64,000 bases of DNA from NCBI GenBank assembly GCA_030844895.1, contig CM061223.1, positions 30,804,561 to 30,868,560 on the forward strand. Reading direction: 5' to 3'. Position numbers and translations under genes: made by a program. Source of the DNA: Ambrosia x helenae (Eukaryota > Streptophyta > Magnoliopsida > Asterales > Asteraceae). Below the pieces are notes generated by a model, which made no database searches, was not told where the DNA came from, and saw nothing but the letters and a program-made list of their open reading frames with translations. This document shows positions 32,441 through 42,536 of the stretch, piece after piece (position 1 is the stretch's first letter; every line of letters begins with the position of its first letter).

Positions 32441-32782
32441 CACGAAGACGTGACTGTAAGTGATGATCAACCATCCTATTTGTCTCTCTCTCTCTCTCTC
32501 TCTCCTCACTCTCATTTCTCTCTCTGTAATGTGAGTGTTTTATGGGTGTATGCGCACATAGTCATCCAGATAAGTTGGGTATTTTATTATCAATTCCTAC
32601 ATGGTTGTCATGGTGGTGCTACCACAGTGGTTATGCAATGGTGGTAAGAGGGGGGGGGGGGGAGCAAAATGGTGGTGGTGTTATGGTCACCTCAAATGCC
32701 ACGTATTTGCCATGTAAGAAATTTTTGTCACGCAACCACATGACACATCATCAGCAAACACACGGATTTAGGACTCAGTAAT

Positions 32783-33481
32783 TGTTGGATCAGTTAGCTG
32801 CTCTTTCAGTTGAACTTGCTAGTTGACACTTAAGTGTTTAGCAAGTTCTTGGTGAGTGTTAGCACGGCGGAATGTTTATAAGTTTATAGCTACACTTTAT
32901 CAACAGGAGTTATTACTCCCCCTGGAATCAAGAACTAATAAATGAGAAGTGTTTATTGAGAATCTAAGTATTGAATGAGAATGAAACACTTTGGCAGATT
33001 CTCAGTAAACACGAAATGGAAATAACAATAATAAGAGTTGAAGGATTTCTTGTATTAAAATCAATATCTAAAACAGAAGGATGAATCCTTCTATTTATAG
33101 ACTTTACAAATACATGAACCTTGCCAAAAAGCAAGTTCAGAAACAAGTTGCAACAAGTTGCAGTCTTGGAACTTGTACATAAAGCAAAAAGAAATACTAA
33201 AGTATTAAACTACTGATATACAAAGGCGGTGGAAAAGATCTTCTTCAAGTACTGATGAATGAAAAACTACTGATGAGTAGTTTGTCTTCAGTAGTTCTTC
33301 AGTAGAAGTGTCTGGTTTGAACTTCAGAACTTCTGATGACTTCTTCTTCAGCACTTCTGAATCTCTTCTTCAGCAGTTTGATTCTTTGTCTTCAGCAGTT
33401 CCATACTTAGAGTATTTTGACAGAAAGTGAATTAGACTAAGGTTTGCAAAAGTGGTTTCACCAATCCTTTTTGTCCTAACA
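32783..33481 (-). mobile_element. 3' LTR of the Sirevirus (699 bp)
   Basis: Its ends TGTTAGGACAAAAAGG and CTGATCCAACA (minus strand) equal those of the other LTR. It carries an extra 10-bp tandem copy (caacaagttg) near 33148, absent from the 5' LTR. Confidence 0.95.
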
Positions 33482-33493
33482 ATCTCCCCCTGG
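33482..33493 (-). other. Polypurine tract
   Basis: CCAGGGGGAGAT on the minus strand directly before the 3' LTR. It primes plus-strand DNA synthesis in the family. Confidence 0.85.
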
Positions 33494-33522
33494 ATTGATG
33501 AAGCCAAAACCTTACTAATTCC

Positions 33523-33795
33523 TTATTGTTCCTTTCTGTTCTTCACAATTTTCCATATTCCTTTGAACATGGAATTCTTGAGCTGGTTTAGTTGATCATC
33601 AGTAAGAGACCCTTTTCTTGGTTCCAAGTGTTGGATTGTAAGCAGGTCTTTGGTTGATAGTTTCTTCAGTTCATTCATCGACCTATATTCCCTGCTTGTT
33701 TGATCTCTTCTTGTCACAAGTACTGAGTTGTTATCAGTAAAGGACCATCTGATGACTGGTACCCTGGGTTTCTCCTGAGTGTTGAATGTTTTCAA
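33523..33795 (-). pseudogene. Out-of-frame C-terminal part of Sirevirus ORF3
   Basis: A 90-aa open frame overlaps the end of the 1,069-aa ORF in another frame and reads on to 33523. Its start region (VPVIRWSFTDNN) overlaps in place with the point where the long ORF begins the short out-of-family tail SHQMVLY. The simplest reading is one indel near 33740-33790 that moved the last about 80 residues out of frame. A programmed shift is less likely. Confidence 0.5.
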
Positions 33796-36700
33796 CTTCA
33801 GTGACTCTCAGGTGGGATTCACTTCCCTGCTGTTGTTCCATCACATTAGGTATCTGAAATGTTGGCAAGTGATGTTCAGTTACTACCTTGGTGTGCAGTT
33901 TGTCTGTGATGGTCTTCTGGATTTGATATGCAAAGGTGGAAGGATCCCCGAATTGTGTGAGTAGAGGCTTCTCTTCTATGTCAAAAGCAGAATGTACTAC
34001 TGTACTACCTTCTAGTAGTACCATTCTGAAATCAGTCTTTACTTTTTCCTCTGACTTCTTTCTTTGGGTAGCTGGTCTTCTTTGAACAACAGAAGTTCTA
34101 ACTACTGAAGTTGAAGCTTCAGCAGTTTGAAACTTCTCTGGATTAGCAGCCCTTGCAGCCTTGTATTTTCTGTATGTGTCCACCAATCTTTCTTCTTTCC
34201 ACTTGGACACTGAGGCTTTTGAACCATAACCATTGGCTACCAGTTCTTCTATCATCTGAGCTCTCTTGGCCTTTGTGTCTTTACTTGTTGCATGTTTATC
34301 TGCAATAAGTTGAGCTCTTCTTGTCAGCTCTTCCACAGAGAGTCTCTTCAATGTGTGGGCTTTGACTTTGCTGTTCTTCATAATGTAAGACATCAGTTGA
34401 TGTCTTTTGTCTTGTTCAGCAATCTCATCTAGGCTAGCCTGCCTTTGTAGTTCAGCTTCATAAGCCTGAAGTTTTTCTTCATGGCTTAGATCTAAGTCAT
34501 CCCTTTCTTCCAGATTTTTCCAAATCAGATCTTCTCTGGCCTTGTTTTGGGCTGCAACTAAACTCTTCTCAAGTAATTCAGCTGACTGAGAGATTGGAGA
34601 AGGGTTTAGCACAGTCATTGATGTAACTGTTGTAGTAGGCCTGATAGGAGCAGAGGTTGGTTGAATAGGAGCAGTTGTTCTGGAAGGGTCAGCAGTTTGA
34701 GTCTTGGAAATGTTAACTTCTGATGGGTTGACAACTTCTGAAGGTTTGTCAACTACTGAAGGATTGTCTTCAGTACTTTCTGATTCTTCATCAGAACTTT
34801 GGCCATCAGAGGTTTCTTCATTATGCCCTTGGGATTCATCAGCCTTTTCAGCATCTTCTATTTCTTGAATAGAGACACCAAACTGTTGTGCCAGTTTCTC
34901 TATTCTGGCTTGATCTTGTTGATCTCTAGCTAGGATAGCCACTCTTGCCTTTCTTCTGGCTTTAAGTGTATCCATAGGCACCTTGATTTTCTCCCCCTTT
35001 TTGGCTTTATCACCTTTGGAAGTTGAAGCTTGGGAGAAATGACCTTGAAGATGAGCAATCTGTTTGCTGTTGTGATCAATCTTGTTGGACAGATCATTCA
35101 TCTTCGTCTGTATCACTCCAAATTGGTTCTTCATGGACAGCTCCAAGTCAGCTGTGTATGATTGGATGTGATTTTTGATGAGGGTGTTCATCATGTGATA
35201 CAAGGGACCATCTGGGCTGCATAGTTGGTTCAGGTCTATGCTTGGTTGCCCAGGGAATTGGGTAGGCATTTGTAGTGAGGGGTGTGTTTTTGGTTGATCT
35301 CCTTGTTGTACAGGAGATGCCACTCTAGGGGAATCATGGATTGAGTGGGCTTTAACCTGAGATGGTGTGACTGGCTTCTTGAGCTTAGAGACACCAGGTG
35401 CAGGACCTTCACTTATAGCCGTCAATTCAGTAGTTTTGTGTTTTGAAACATCATCCAAATTAATGGAATCATCTGAATCCCTGATTACATCCTCAATGAG
35501 GACTGTATCAGTTACATCATGAGCTGAGCCCAACTCAGTTGTCTCATGTACCTCTTGTTCTTGGTTCAGAGGATTTCCTACCTCAGGCATTAAGCCTTCA
35601 TCAGTAGTTGCCACAGTTGAGGTCTTAGCTATTTTACTTCTGTCCTCAGGTCCACCACTGGGTGGTAAATGAGTAGTAGCAGCCTCAAAAGTACCGAAGG
35701 TTTCTAAGTTTGGGCTTAGAGACCCTGGTTCATCCTCATCTCTTTGGTTAGGGCTATGAGTGTCCACATCCATGTCACTGTCTGAGTCTATGTCCCCTGT
35801 TTGATGTGGTTGATGGGGACTGACATGTGTAGATGGGACTTTCTCTTTTAGCCCGGAGAGAAGTTTGGCTATTTCGATGTCTGGTTCAGAAGTTTGGGGT
35901 GCTGGTTCAGTAGTTTGGGCAATGGGTTCAGCAGTTTCAAAAGAAGAGTCAATTGGAATATTTTTCTTAAGTCTTTTTCTTTTGAAAAGGATAGTTATTG
36001 GTGCTCTTGGTGGGGTTTGATATGGATGAGACTGAGAGGATGTTTCAGTCACATCTTTAAAAAGTGCAGATTGCACAGTAGTTTGTTCAGGCATCTCAAC
36101 CTCCTGAACAGCTTTTCTTTTGGGTTTGGTGGGTTTTTGTTTTGTTATCTTGGGTTTCTTGGCCTTTGGTGGAGTAGGTTTGGAAGATGAGGGTTCCATG
36201 GGGACTGGTGCTTGTTCCCCTTGGTCATCTTCTGGCCAGGCAGCCTGTTTGTTGTGCCTTGAGTATGCTTGTGAGGTTAAGGGTTTCAAAATTTCAATTT
36301 TACCCACAAGCACCTCATTACCCAGTTCAGATATTATGCACTGCATAATGAACCTTGGATATAACAAAAACTTTTTCTTAGTGTTATTGTGATGTAACAC
36401 CAACTCATTAAAGAAAAGTTTTGATGCCCTGAAATTTGTTTCATTCACAATAGAATGAAAGATTGGTTGAAAGGTTGAGGGCATCTGGTCATAAGACCCA
36501 GTTTTAGGACTCAAGCACATAATAATATAATGAAACAAAAGTTTATATTTTGGTTCAAAATACTTTTTAAAGATTGTAGCTTGTGAGAGAGTACCTTGAT
36601 AACCACACTCAGTCATGGTTAGGTGGATAGCAGAGTTGTCAAACTTTTCAGGGGCATTCACATCATTCAACCCCAGTTTGTTTGAGAGTATGGCCGGTGT

Positions 36701-36943
36701 TATGGCCATTTGTCTCCCTTTAATTGTTGAGTTGAGGGAGATAACTTCATCATCCACCATCACTGTCTCAGCATTAGCCCAGAACTCATTTAGAGTTTCA
36801 GGATGAATTGGTGGGTCTATGGTGAGAGAGGTGAAATATTGGGATTTGACGACAAGATCAATGATCTCATCGTATTGGGACCAGCCTTCTTGTTTTTCTA
36901 AGTAGGCTCTGAGATTGTGTCCCTGTTTGAGAACTAAAGCCAT
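33734..36943 (-). CDS. Sirevirus third ORF (1,069 aa), function unknown
   Basis: It lies between pol and the 3' LTR, the position of 'env-like' ORFs in Sireviruses. The N-terminal about 240 residues form a folded-looking region (LRAYLEKQEGW, FWANAETVMV, LFHYIIMCLSPKTGSYDQ, FLLYPRFIMQCIIS) of a type common in Asteraceae retroelements and often mis-named in databases. Then come a long S/T/P/E-rich disordered part and basic KPKRKAV-type stretches. A charged coiled-coil region (EERDDLDLSHEEKLQAYEAE, about residue 850) precedes an ISWI-like basic segment. I see no signal peptide and no membrane segment, so the sequence gives no support for an envelope role. A chaperone, nuclear targeting or assembly role would be guesswork. 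Confidence 0.8.
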   Translation of the reverse strand: MALVLKQGHNLRAYLEKQEGWSQYDEIIDLVVKSQYFTSLTIDPPIHPETLNEFWANAETVMVDDEVISLNSTIKGRQMAITPAILSNKLGLNDVNAPEKFDNSAIHLTMTECGYQGTLSQATIFKKYFEPKYKLLFHYIIMCLSPKTGSYDQMPSTFQPIFHSIVNETNFRASKLFFNELVLHHNNTKKKFLLYPRFIMQCIISELGNEVLVGKIEILKPLTSQAYSRHNKQAAWPEDDQGEQAPVPMEPSSSKPTPPKAKKPKITKQKPTKPKRKAVQEVEMPEQTTVQSALFKDVTETSSQSHPYQTPPRAPITILFKRKRLKKNIPIDSSFETAEPIAQTTEPAPQTSEPDIEIAKLLSGLKEKVPSTHVSPHQPHQTGDIDSDSDMDVDTHSPNQRDEDEPGSLSPNLETFGTFEAATTHLPPSGGPEDRSKIAKTSTVATTDEGLMPEVGNPLNQEQEVHETTELGSAHDVTDTVLIEDVIRDSDDSINLDDVSKHKTTELTAISEGPAPGVSKLKKPVTPSQVKAHSIHDSPRVASPVQQGDQPKTHPSLQMPTQFPGQPSIDLNQLCSPDGPLYHMMNTLIKNHIQSYTADLELSMKNQFGVIQTKMNDLSNKIDHNSKQIAHLQGHFSQASTSKGDKAKKGEKIKVPMDTLKARRKARVAILARDQQDQARIEKLAQQFGVSIQEIEDAEKADESQGHNEETSDGQSSDEESESTEDNPSVVDKPSEVVNPSEVNISKTQTADPSRTTAPIQPTSAPIRPTTTVTSMTVLNPSPISQSAELLEKSLVAAQNKAREDLIWKNLEERDDLDLSHEEKLQAYEAELQRQASLDEIAEQDKRHQLMSYIMKNSKVKAHTLKRLSVEELTRRAQLIADKHATSKDTKAKRAQMIEELVANGYGSKASVSKWKEERLVDTYRKYKAARAANPEKFQTAEASTSVVRTSVVQRRPATQRKKSEEKVKTDFRMVLLEGSTVVHSAFDIEEKPLLTQFGDPSTFAYQIQKTITDKLHTKVVTEHHLPTFQIPNVMEQQQGSESHLRVTEVENIQHSGETQGTSHQMVLY

Positions 36944-37458
36944 GTGGTTTGTGTGTGTTGATGAATCGAACAGTGATTTTGTGTTGCAGGTTCAGGGGTT
37001 TGAGAGAAGGAGGGAATTTTTGTGTTTGAAAGGATAAGTGTTGAAAAAAGATATTTATCAGCAGTTTTTAACTGCTTGGATCTTCTTTATTAGAAGTTTT
37101 TAAACCGCCTAGGTTAAAAATCTCTTTATCAGAAGTTTTAAACCGACTAGGTCAAACTGCTGATGATGGGAAAAGTCAGATTTGCCCTTTTTGACTAAAC
37201 TGCTGATGAAGGATTATCTTCATCAGTAGTTCCCATTTTCTCTTCAGTAGTTTTAACAGCTGATGAGAAATATTTTATAAATACTTTTATTCATAACTTC
37301 TGAAGGTTATTTTATCAGAAGTTAATCACTTTTCAGAAATTATCCCCATACTGATGTTTTATTCATCAGTAGTTTCTCTCTTTTCAGAAGTATTTCAAGT
37401 GTTTGAAAACAGATGTAAGTGAAAAACAAAAAATGTGCAGAAAAATAAATAGAAACAC
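36944..37458 (-). other. Noncoding spacer between pol and ORF3
   Basis: 515 bp without a frame. It is dense in the words aactgctgatga, aacttctga and their inverses, which also fill the LTRs. It may hold the promoter or splice sites for ORF3 expression; none is identified with confidence. Confidence 0.5.
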
Positions 37459-40400
37459 TTACAAATTTAGCATCCCTAGCATGGATACTAACTTCTGAAA
37501 TGTTGATGTGTCAAGGGGTTTAGTGAAAATGTCAGCTATTTGATTAGCTGTTGCTACATGTTTCACTTCAATCTTGCCTTTTTCATAGAAATCTCTTATG
37601 AAATGATACCTGATTTCAATGTTTTTAGTTTTTGAAAACTGAACAGGATTTTGAATGATGCTAATGGCAGATTTGCTGTCTACAAGCAATGGTGTCTTGG
37701 TCTCTTTGATTCCATAATCAAGAAGTTGATATTGGAGCCATTGTATCTGTGATGTACAACTTGCAGCTGCAATGTATTCAGCTTCAGCAGTTGAAGTTGC
37801 AACAGATGTTTGCTTCTTTGATTGCCAGGACACTAGACAGTTTCCCAAGAATTGACAACCACCAGATGTTGATTTTCTTGACATTTTACACCCTGCATAG
37901 TCACTATCTGAAAAAGCTGATAACTTGGTATTGCTTGAAGCAGGATACCAAATTCCAAGTGTGGGAGTTCCTTTCAGATATCTGAAAATTCTTTTGACTG
38001 CAATAAGGTGTGATTCCCTAGGAGCTGATTGATATCTAGCACAGACACATGTTGAAACCATAATATCTGGTCTAGAAGTAGTTAGATATAAAAGGGAACC
38101 TATCATACATCTATACATGGTTTGATCAACCTGTTTTCCTTGATCATCTGGTTCAACTTGTGTGGTTGGTGTCATGGGAGTGGAACATGATTTACAGTCT
38201 TGTAAAGAAAATTTGTTTAATAATTCTTTAACATATTTTGATTGATGTATAAAAGTTCCATTTGTTTGTTGCTTAATCTGCAGTCCTAAAAAGTACTGGA
38301 GTTCTCCCATTGTACTCATCTCAAATTTTGATTGCATGAGTTTCTTAAATTCATCACACAATTTTGTGTTTGTTGAACCAAAAATGATATCATCAACATA
38401 TATTTGAACAAGTAAGACATGATTTCCAACATGTTTTATGAAAAGTGTTTTATCAATGGCACCTCTTGTAAAGTTATTTTTGAGTAAAAAGGTTGAAAGT
38501 GTATCATACCAGGCTCTTGGAGCCTGTTTGAGCCCATAAAGAGCTTTGTCTAGTTTGTACACCCATTCAGGATGAGAAGGATCCTCAAACCCAGGTGGCT
38601 GACAAACATACACTTTCTCTTTTATCTTTCCATACAAAAATGCACTCTTGACATCCATTTGATAAACTTTTATTTTGTTGGAAATGGCATAGGCCAGAAA
38701 TAACCTGATGGCTTCAAGCCTTGCAACTGGAGCAAAGGTTTCATCATAGTCAATGCCTTCTTCTTGAGAGTAACCTTGTACTACCAGTCTTGCCTTGTTC
38801 TTTATTATAATACCAGCTTCATCTTGTTTGTTCCTGAAAACCCATCTTGTGCCAATTGGTTGCTTGTTTGGTGGTAAGGGACAGATTTCCCAAACCTGTT
38901 GCTTGTTGAATTGAAGCAATTCATCTTGCATTGCTTGCACCCAATTGTTGTCTTTGAGAGCTTCCTGGTACTTCTTTGGTTCCAACTGTGAAATAAATGC
39001 TGAGAATAAACAAAAGTTGGAAAGCTGGTTTCTTGTAAGAACACCTGATGCAATATCACCCATGATTTGATCAAGTGGATGATCTTTGTGTTCGATCAGT
39101 TGTTGTAAACCACTGACAGGTGTTGGTGGCTCATGTTCTTCAAACAAACTACTAAGGTCTATTATATCTGGTTCAGCAGTTTCAGTGTCTTCAGTAGTTG
39201 CAGGTGCTGAAGCAGATGTTTGAGTTTGGCCTTCAGTATTTGTTGGATCAGAAGTTTGTGAAACTTCTGATGGTTTTGAAGTTGACTTAATGACTGTTTG
39301 AGGAGTCCATGGTGCTGGATCCTCATCATCAAACCTTTGATCACCATAATAAGTAGGTTTGGATGAAGTGACAGTCTTTTCAGGTTCAAAATGAAAGTTG
39401 TCAAGGTCAAAGAGTTCAGCAGGATGTGCTGGAATGAGAGTGTGTTTTGACTCATTGAACTTGACATTCAGTGTTTCTTCTACTATCCTGGTTTTTGAGT
39501 TAAAAACCTTGTAGGCTTTTCTAGTTGATGAATAACCAAGAAAGTAACCTGAGTCAACTTTGGCAGCAAACTTTGAAATAGATTCCTTGATGTTCAAGAT
39601 GAAACATTGACATCCAAAAGCCCTGAAAAAGGAGATAAGGGGCTTCATGCCATGAAGAACTTCATAGGCAGTCTTTGAATGTCTCTTGACAACAAGAACT
39701 CTATTTTGAACATAACATGATGTGTTAACTGCTTCTGCCCAGAAGTATAAAGGTAGGCCAGAATCAGCTAACATTGTTCTTGCTCCTTCTATTAAAGTTC
39801 TGTTCTTCCTTTCTACCACATCATTTTGTTCAGGAGTTCTGGCAACACTGAATTGTCTAATAATCCCTTTAGACAAACAGAATTCATTCAGAGTTTTGTT
39901 CCTGAACTCTGTCCCATTATCACTTCTAATGGTTTTGACAGGTAGAGAGTATTGCTTCTCTACTTGTAGAATGAAGAACTTGATGATTTCAGCAGCCTCA
40001 TCCTTGGAAAATAAGAAGAATACCCATGTGAATCTTGAGTAGTCATCAATGATGACTAAGCAGTACTTCTTTTTACCAAGGCTCATGATCTTTACAGGCC
40101 CAAATAAGTCCATATGGAGTAGTTGAAGACATGCAGTTGTTTTTGATTCTTCAATAGACTTATAGGAGGACTTATGCTGTTTACCCTTTAAACAGGATAC
40201 ACAGTGCTCTTGACACTGGTATACTTTTAAGGGTAGACCTCTGACCAAGCCCATTTTTGTGACTTTATTTATGGTTTTAAAGTTCACATGGCCAAGTCTC
40301 CTGTGCCAGAGATCAGTTTCTGAAGTTGATGCCCTTGAGAAGAAACAGGCGGTGTTGTTCAGTACTTTGTCTTTTTCAATGTCCACTGCATAGACATTGC

Positions 40401-40767
40401 CACATCTTTTGGCAATTAACAAAGTATGATCTTCAATGATCTTCTCTATCAACTTCTGGCCTTCTGGTGATATGATCTTGCATGCTGTCTTTGTGAAAAA
40501 GGAAGAATATCCTTTATCACACATTTGTGACACACTAAGTAAGTTGTACTCAAGGTTTTCAACCAGATTGACCTTGTCAAACTGTATTTTGCCAGAGGAG
40601 ACATTGCCATGTCCTAGCACATATCCCTTAGCATTGTTCCCAAAGGACACAGATCCATCTCTTTGACTGATAAAATTGTTTATCAGGTATCTGCATCCTG
40701 TCATGTGCATTGAGCCTCCACTGTCTACATACCAAATGCTATTCAAGCCTCTGGAAACTCTCTGCAC
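37459..40767 (-). CDS. pol: Sirevirus pol: protease-integrase-RT-RNase H
   Basis: An intact frame of about 1,100 aa. Domains in order: aspartic protease with WYVDSGGSMHMTG at the start; GAG-pre-integrase with LWHRRLGHVNF (about 155) and C-x2-C (CVSCLKG); integrase core with MDLFGPV, IDDYSRFTWVF, SDNGTEFRN and ERKNRT; a copia RT with DETFAPVARLEAIR, YGLKQAPRAWYD and the YVDDIIFGS catalytic box; RNase H with SDSDYAGCKMSRKSTSG and STAEAEYIAAA, ending NQIADIFTKPL. There is no ATG at the 5' end. The frame opens immediately behind the gag stop (40779-40781) in another frame, so pol would need a frameshift or another recoding event. Confidence 0.95.
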   Translation of the reverse strand: MQRVSRGLNSIWYVDSGGSMHMTGCRYLINNFISQRDGSVSFGNNAKGYVLGHGNVSSGKIQFDKVNLVENLEYNLLSVSQMCDKGYSSFFTKTACKIISPEGQKLIEKIIEDHTLLIAKRCGNVYAVDIEKDKVLNNTACFFSRASTSETDLWHRRLGHVNFKTINKVTKMGLVRGLPLKVYQCQEHCVSCLKGKQHKSSYKSIEESKTTACLQLLHMDLFGPVKIMSLGKKKYCLVIIDDYSRFTWVFFLFSKDEAAEIIKFFILQVEKQYSLPVKTIRSDNGTEFRNKTLNEFCLSKGIIRQFSVARTPEQNDVVERKNRTLIEGARTMLADSGLPLYFWAEAVNTSCYVQNRVLVVKRHSKTAYEVLHGMKPLISFFRAFGCQCFILNIKESISKFAAKVDSGYFLGYSSTRKAYKVFNSKTRIVEETLNVKFNESKHTLIPAHPAELFDLDNFHFEPEKTVTSSKPTYYGDQRFDDEDPAPWTPQTVIKSTSKPSEVSQTSDPTNTEGQTQTSASAPATTEDTETAEPDIIDLSSLFEEHEPPTPVSGLQQLIEHKDHPLDQIMGDIASGVLTRNQLSNFCLFSAFISQLEPKKYQEALKDNNWVQAMQDELLQFNKQQVWEICPLPPNKQPIGTRWVFRNKQDEAGIIIKNKARLVVQGYSQEEGIDYDETFAPVARLEAIRLFLAYAISNKIKVYQMDVKSAFLYGKIKEKVYVCQPPGFEDPSHPEWVYKLDKALYGLKQAPRAWYDTLSTFLLKNNFTRGAIDKTLFIKHVGNHVLLVQIYVDDIIFGSTNTKLCDEFKKLMQSKFEMSTMGELQYFLGLQIKQQTNGTFIHQSKYVKELLNKFSLQDCKSCSTPMTPTTQVEPDDQGKQVDQTMYRCMIGSLLYLTTSRPDIMVSTCVCARYQSAPRESHLIAVKRIFRYLKGTPTLGIWYPASSNTKLSAFSDSDYAGCKMSRKSTSGGCQFLGNCLVSWQSKKQTSVATSTAEAEYIAAASCTSQIQWLQYQLLDYGIKETKTPLLVDSKSAISIIQNPVQFSKTKNIEIRYHFIRDFYEKGKIEVKHVATANQIADIFTKPLDTSTFQKLVSMLGMLNL

Positions 40768-40778
40768 AATATAGCAAA

Positions 40779-42503
40779 TTAGTTAGATTTAGGAACCCAA
40801 GCCAGTTTGGCTTTGGGTTTGCTCTTGAGAACATTTACAGTTTGTTCTTGACCAAGTTTAGAAATCCATGTCTTTTTGGCAATGGATTTTGCATTAAGTA
40901 CAATGGTCGTATCTTTTTGAGGACCACCATCAACTTTGGTCATCAGTAGTTGTACCATGTTCATAAGATCTTTAATCTCAGCAGTTTGTGAAACTGCTGA
41001 TGATTTAGGTCTAACTACTGAAAAAGAATTTTGAGAAAAAGACTTTTGTTGAGATTTTGTCTTTTTCTGAGAAAGGGTTTTTGCTGGTTGTTGTTTCTTG
41101 GGAGAAAAGGTTTTTACATAATCATTTTTTATTTGTTCCCCCACAACCAGTTGTTGATTTTTCTTATTAAACTGAATACCCTTTCTATATCTGCAAAATT
41201 CTATTTTGTGGTTGAACAGACCACAAATTTCACATTCTTTTGTCTTTTCTTTCAAAGACAAATCTCTGACAGTTTTGATTGGTTTTAGGTCATCAGTAGT
41301 TTTCAGGTTCTCAACTCCTGATGTAGTTGAAACTGCTGATGACTTAAAGTCAGATTTAATCAATACTTCTGAAGAACTTTCTTTGTGTGATTTTAGAAAG
41401 TTTTCATGGAAAGATGTGCATTCTTCCTCTTCAGAAGTTTCACCTGAAACAATTTTTCTCCCATCTTCAGTAGTTTTGGGAGAGAAATTTGTTGGTGTTT
41501 CAGTGTGATTGTACCCTATGCCAAACCTAACATTTGAAGCACTTTGTTTGTTTAGCAATAGTTGGTACCCCTTACAAGATTCCACCCATTTTTCACATGT
41601 GACCTTGGTGTCAGCAAGCTCTTGTCTGACATTTCCTAGGTCATTAATCATTATTTTGATTTGTGCTTGGGTTTCAATAGCAGAGTTAGTCAATTTAGAA
41701 ACTTCTTTTGTTTTTGCAGAAAGTTTTCTTTCTAAATCACATTTTATCTGAGTGAGTTTTCTCTCAGAATCATTAGCTTTTCCTTGTAAGTGCACATTTG
41801 TCTCTCTTATGAGAGCAAAAGATTCTTTGCATGAATTTGAACATAGTTTTGTCAAAGATTCTTTTGATACCTGAGACAAGGCAGATTTTGAGGAGCATCC
41901 CTCAAATGCCATTAAGGCAAAGTTCTTTCTGCCATTGTCAGGCTCTCCCCAGTTGATGTCAAACATTTTGTTGTTTGCATCAGGATTGCACTCTGTGGTG
42001 TCAAAAGGAAGACTGCTCCAGTCAACATACCCTGAGGTAAATCGACTTTGTTGAGAGGGTTGTTGTTGCTGTGGAGGTTGTTGAGCAGCTGGAAAGGGAG
42101 GGATTGATTGTTGGCTCTGCATCTGTTGAGCAGGCATCTGTACATATTGTACTTGTGGCACATATTGATGTTGTGGAGCTTGTGCCTGTACAAAATGTGC
42201 ACTCCCTTGTGTTCCATTATTCTTGTTATAATTGGGGTTAAAATTGTTTCCAGACTGAGATTGGTTAAAGCCAGAGCTTCTACACTCTCTAGCAAAGTGT
42301 CCCAACTTTTGACACTTATGACATCTAAGTTTTGATTTGTCAAAACCAATTTTTGTAGAACTGTTAAGTCCTGGAAACTTCCTTCCTGACCTTTTGTAAA
42401 ATTTATTTGTTTTTAAACTTAACATGGCCAGTTGGTGCAAAATGTCCATTTCTTCAAGGTCATCACTGCTGAAACTATTTAAGTCATCCATGATAAAACA
42501 CAT
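40779..42503 (-). CDS. gag: Sirevirus gag, C-terminal part (nucleocapsid)
   Basis: 574 aa in the same frame as the upstream gag part, separated from it only by the stop at 42537-42539. Two zinc knuckles of C-x2-C-x4-H-x4-C type are visible: CHKCQKLGHFAREC and CEICGLFNHKIEFC. Between them are a Q-rich stretch (about residues 110-150) and a long coiled coil (DSERKLTQIKCDLERKLSA). The nucleocapsid binds genomic RNA in particle assembly. The tail KLAWVPKSN ends 12 nt before the first pol codon named here. Confidence 0.88.
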   Translation of the reverse strand: MCFIMDDLNSFSSDDLEEMDILHQLAMLSLKTNKFYKRSGRKFPGLNSSTKIGFDKSKLRCHKCQKLGHFARECRSSGFNQSQSGNNFNPNYNKNNGTQGSAHFVQAQAPQHQYVPQVQYVQMPAQQMQSQQSIPPFPAAQQPPQQQQPSQQSRFTSGYVDWSSLPFDTTECNPDANNKMFDINWGEPDNGRKNFALMAFEGCSSKSALSQVSKESLTKLCSNSCKESFALIRETNVHLQGKANDSERKLTQIKCDLERKLSAKTKEVSKLTNSAIETQAQIKIMINDLGNVRQELADTKVTCEKWVESCKGYQLLLNKQSASNVRFGIGYNHTETPTNFSPKTTEDGRKIVSGETSEEEECTSFHENFLKSHKESSSEVLIKSDFKSSAVSTTSGVENLKTTDDLKPIKTVRDLSLKEKTKECEICGLFNHKIEFCRYRKGIQFNKKNQQLVVGEQIKNDYVKTFSPKKQQPAKTLSQKKTKSQQKSFSQNSFSVVRPKSSAVSQTAEIKDLMNMVQLLMTKVDGGPQKDTTIVLNAKSIAKKTWISKLGQEQTVNVLKSKPKAKLAWVPKSN

Positions 42504-42536
42504 GTTATCAGCAGTTTGACCAAAGTCATTATTGTC

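Noticed and set aside
35894..36392. Plus-strand ORFs opposite the Sirevirus third ORF
   Set aside because: Shadows of a long coding region on the other strand, without codon bias or domains.
33734..36943. Calling the third ORF an envelope gene
   Set aside because: No signal peptide, transmembrane helix or glycoprotein-like features could be seen.
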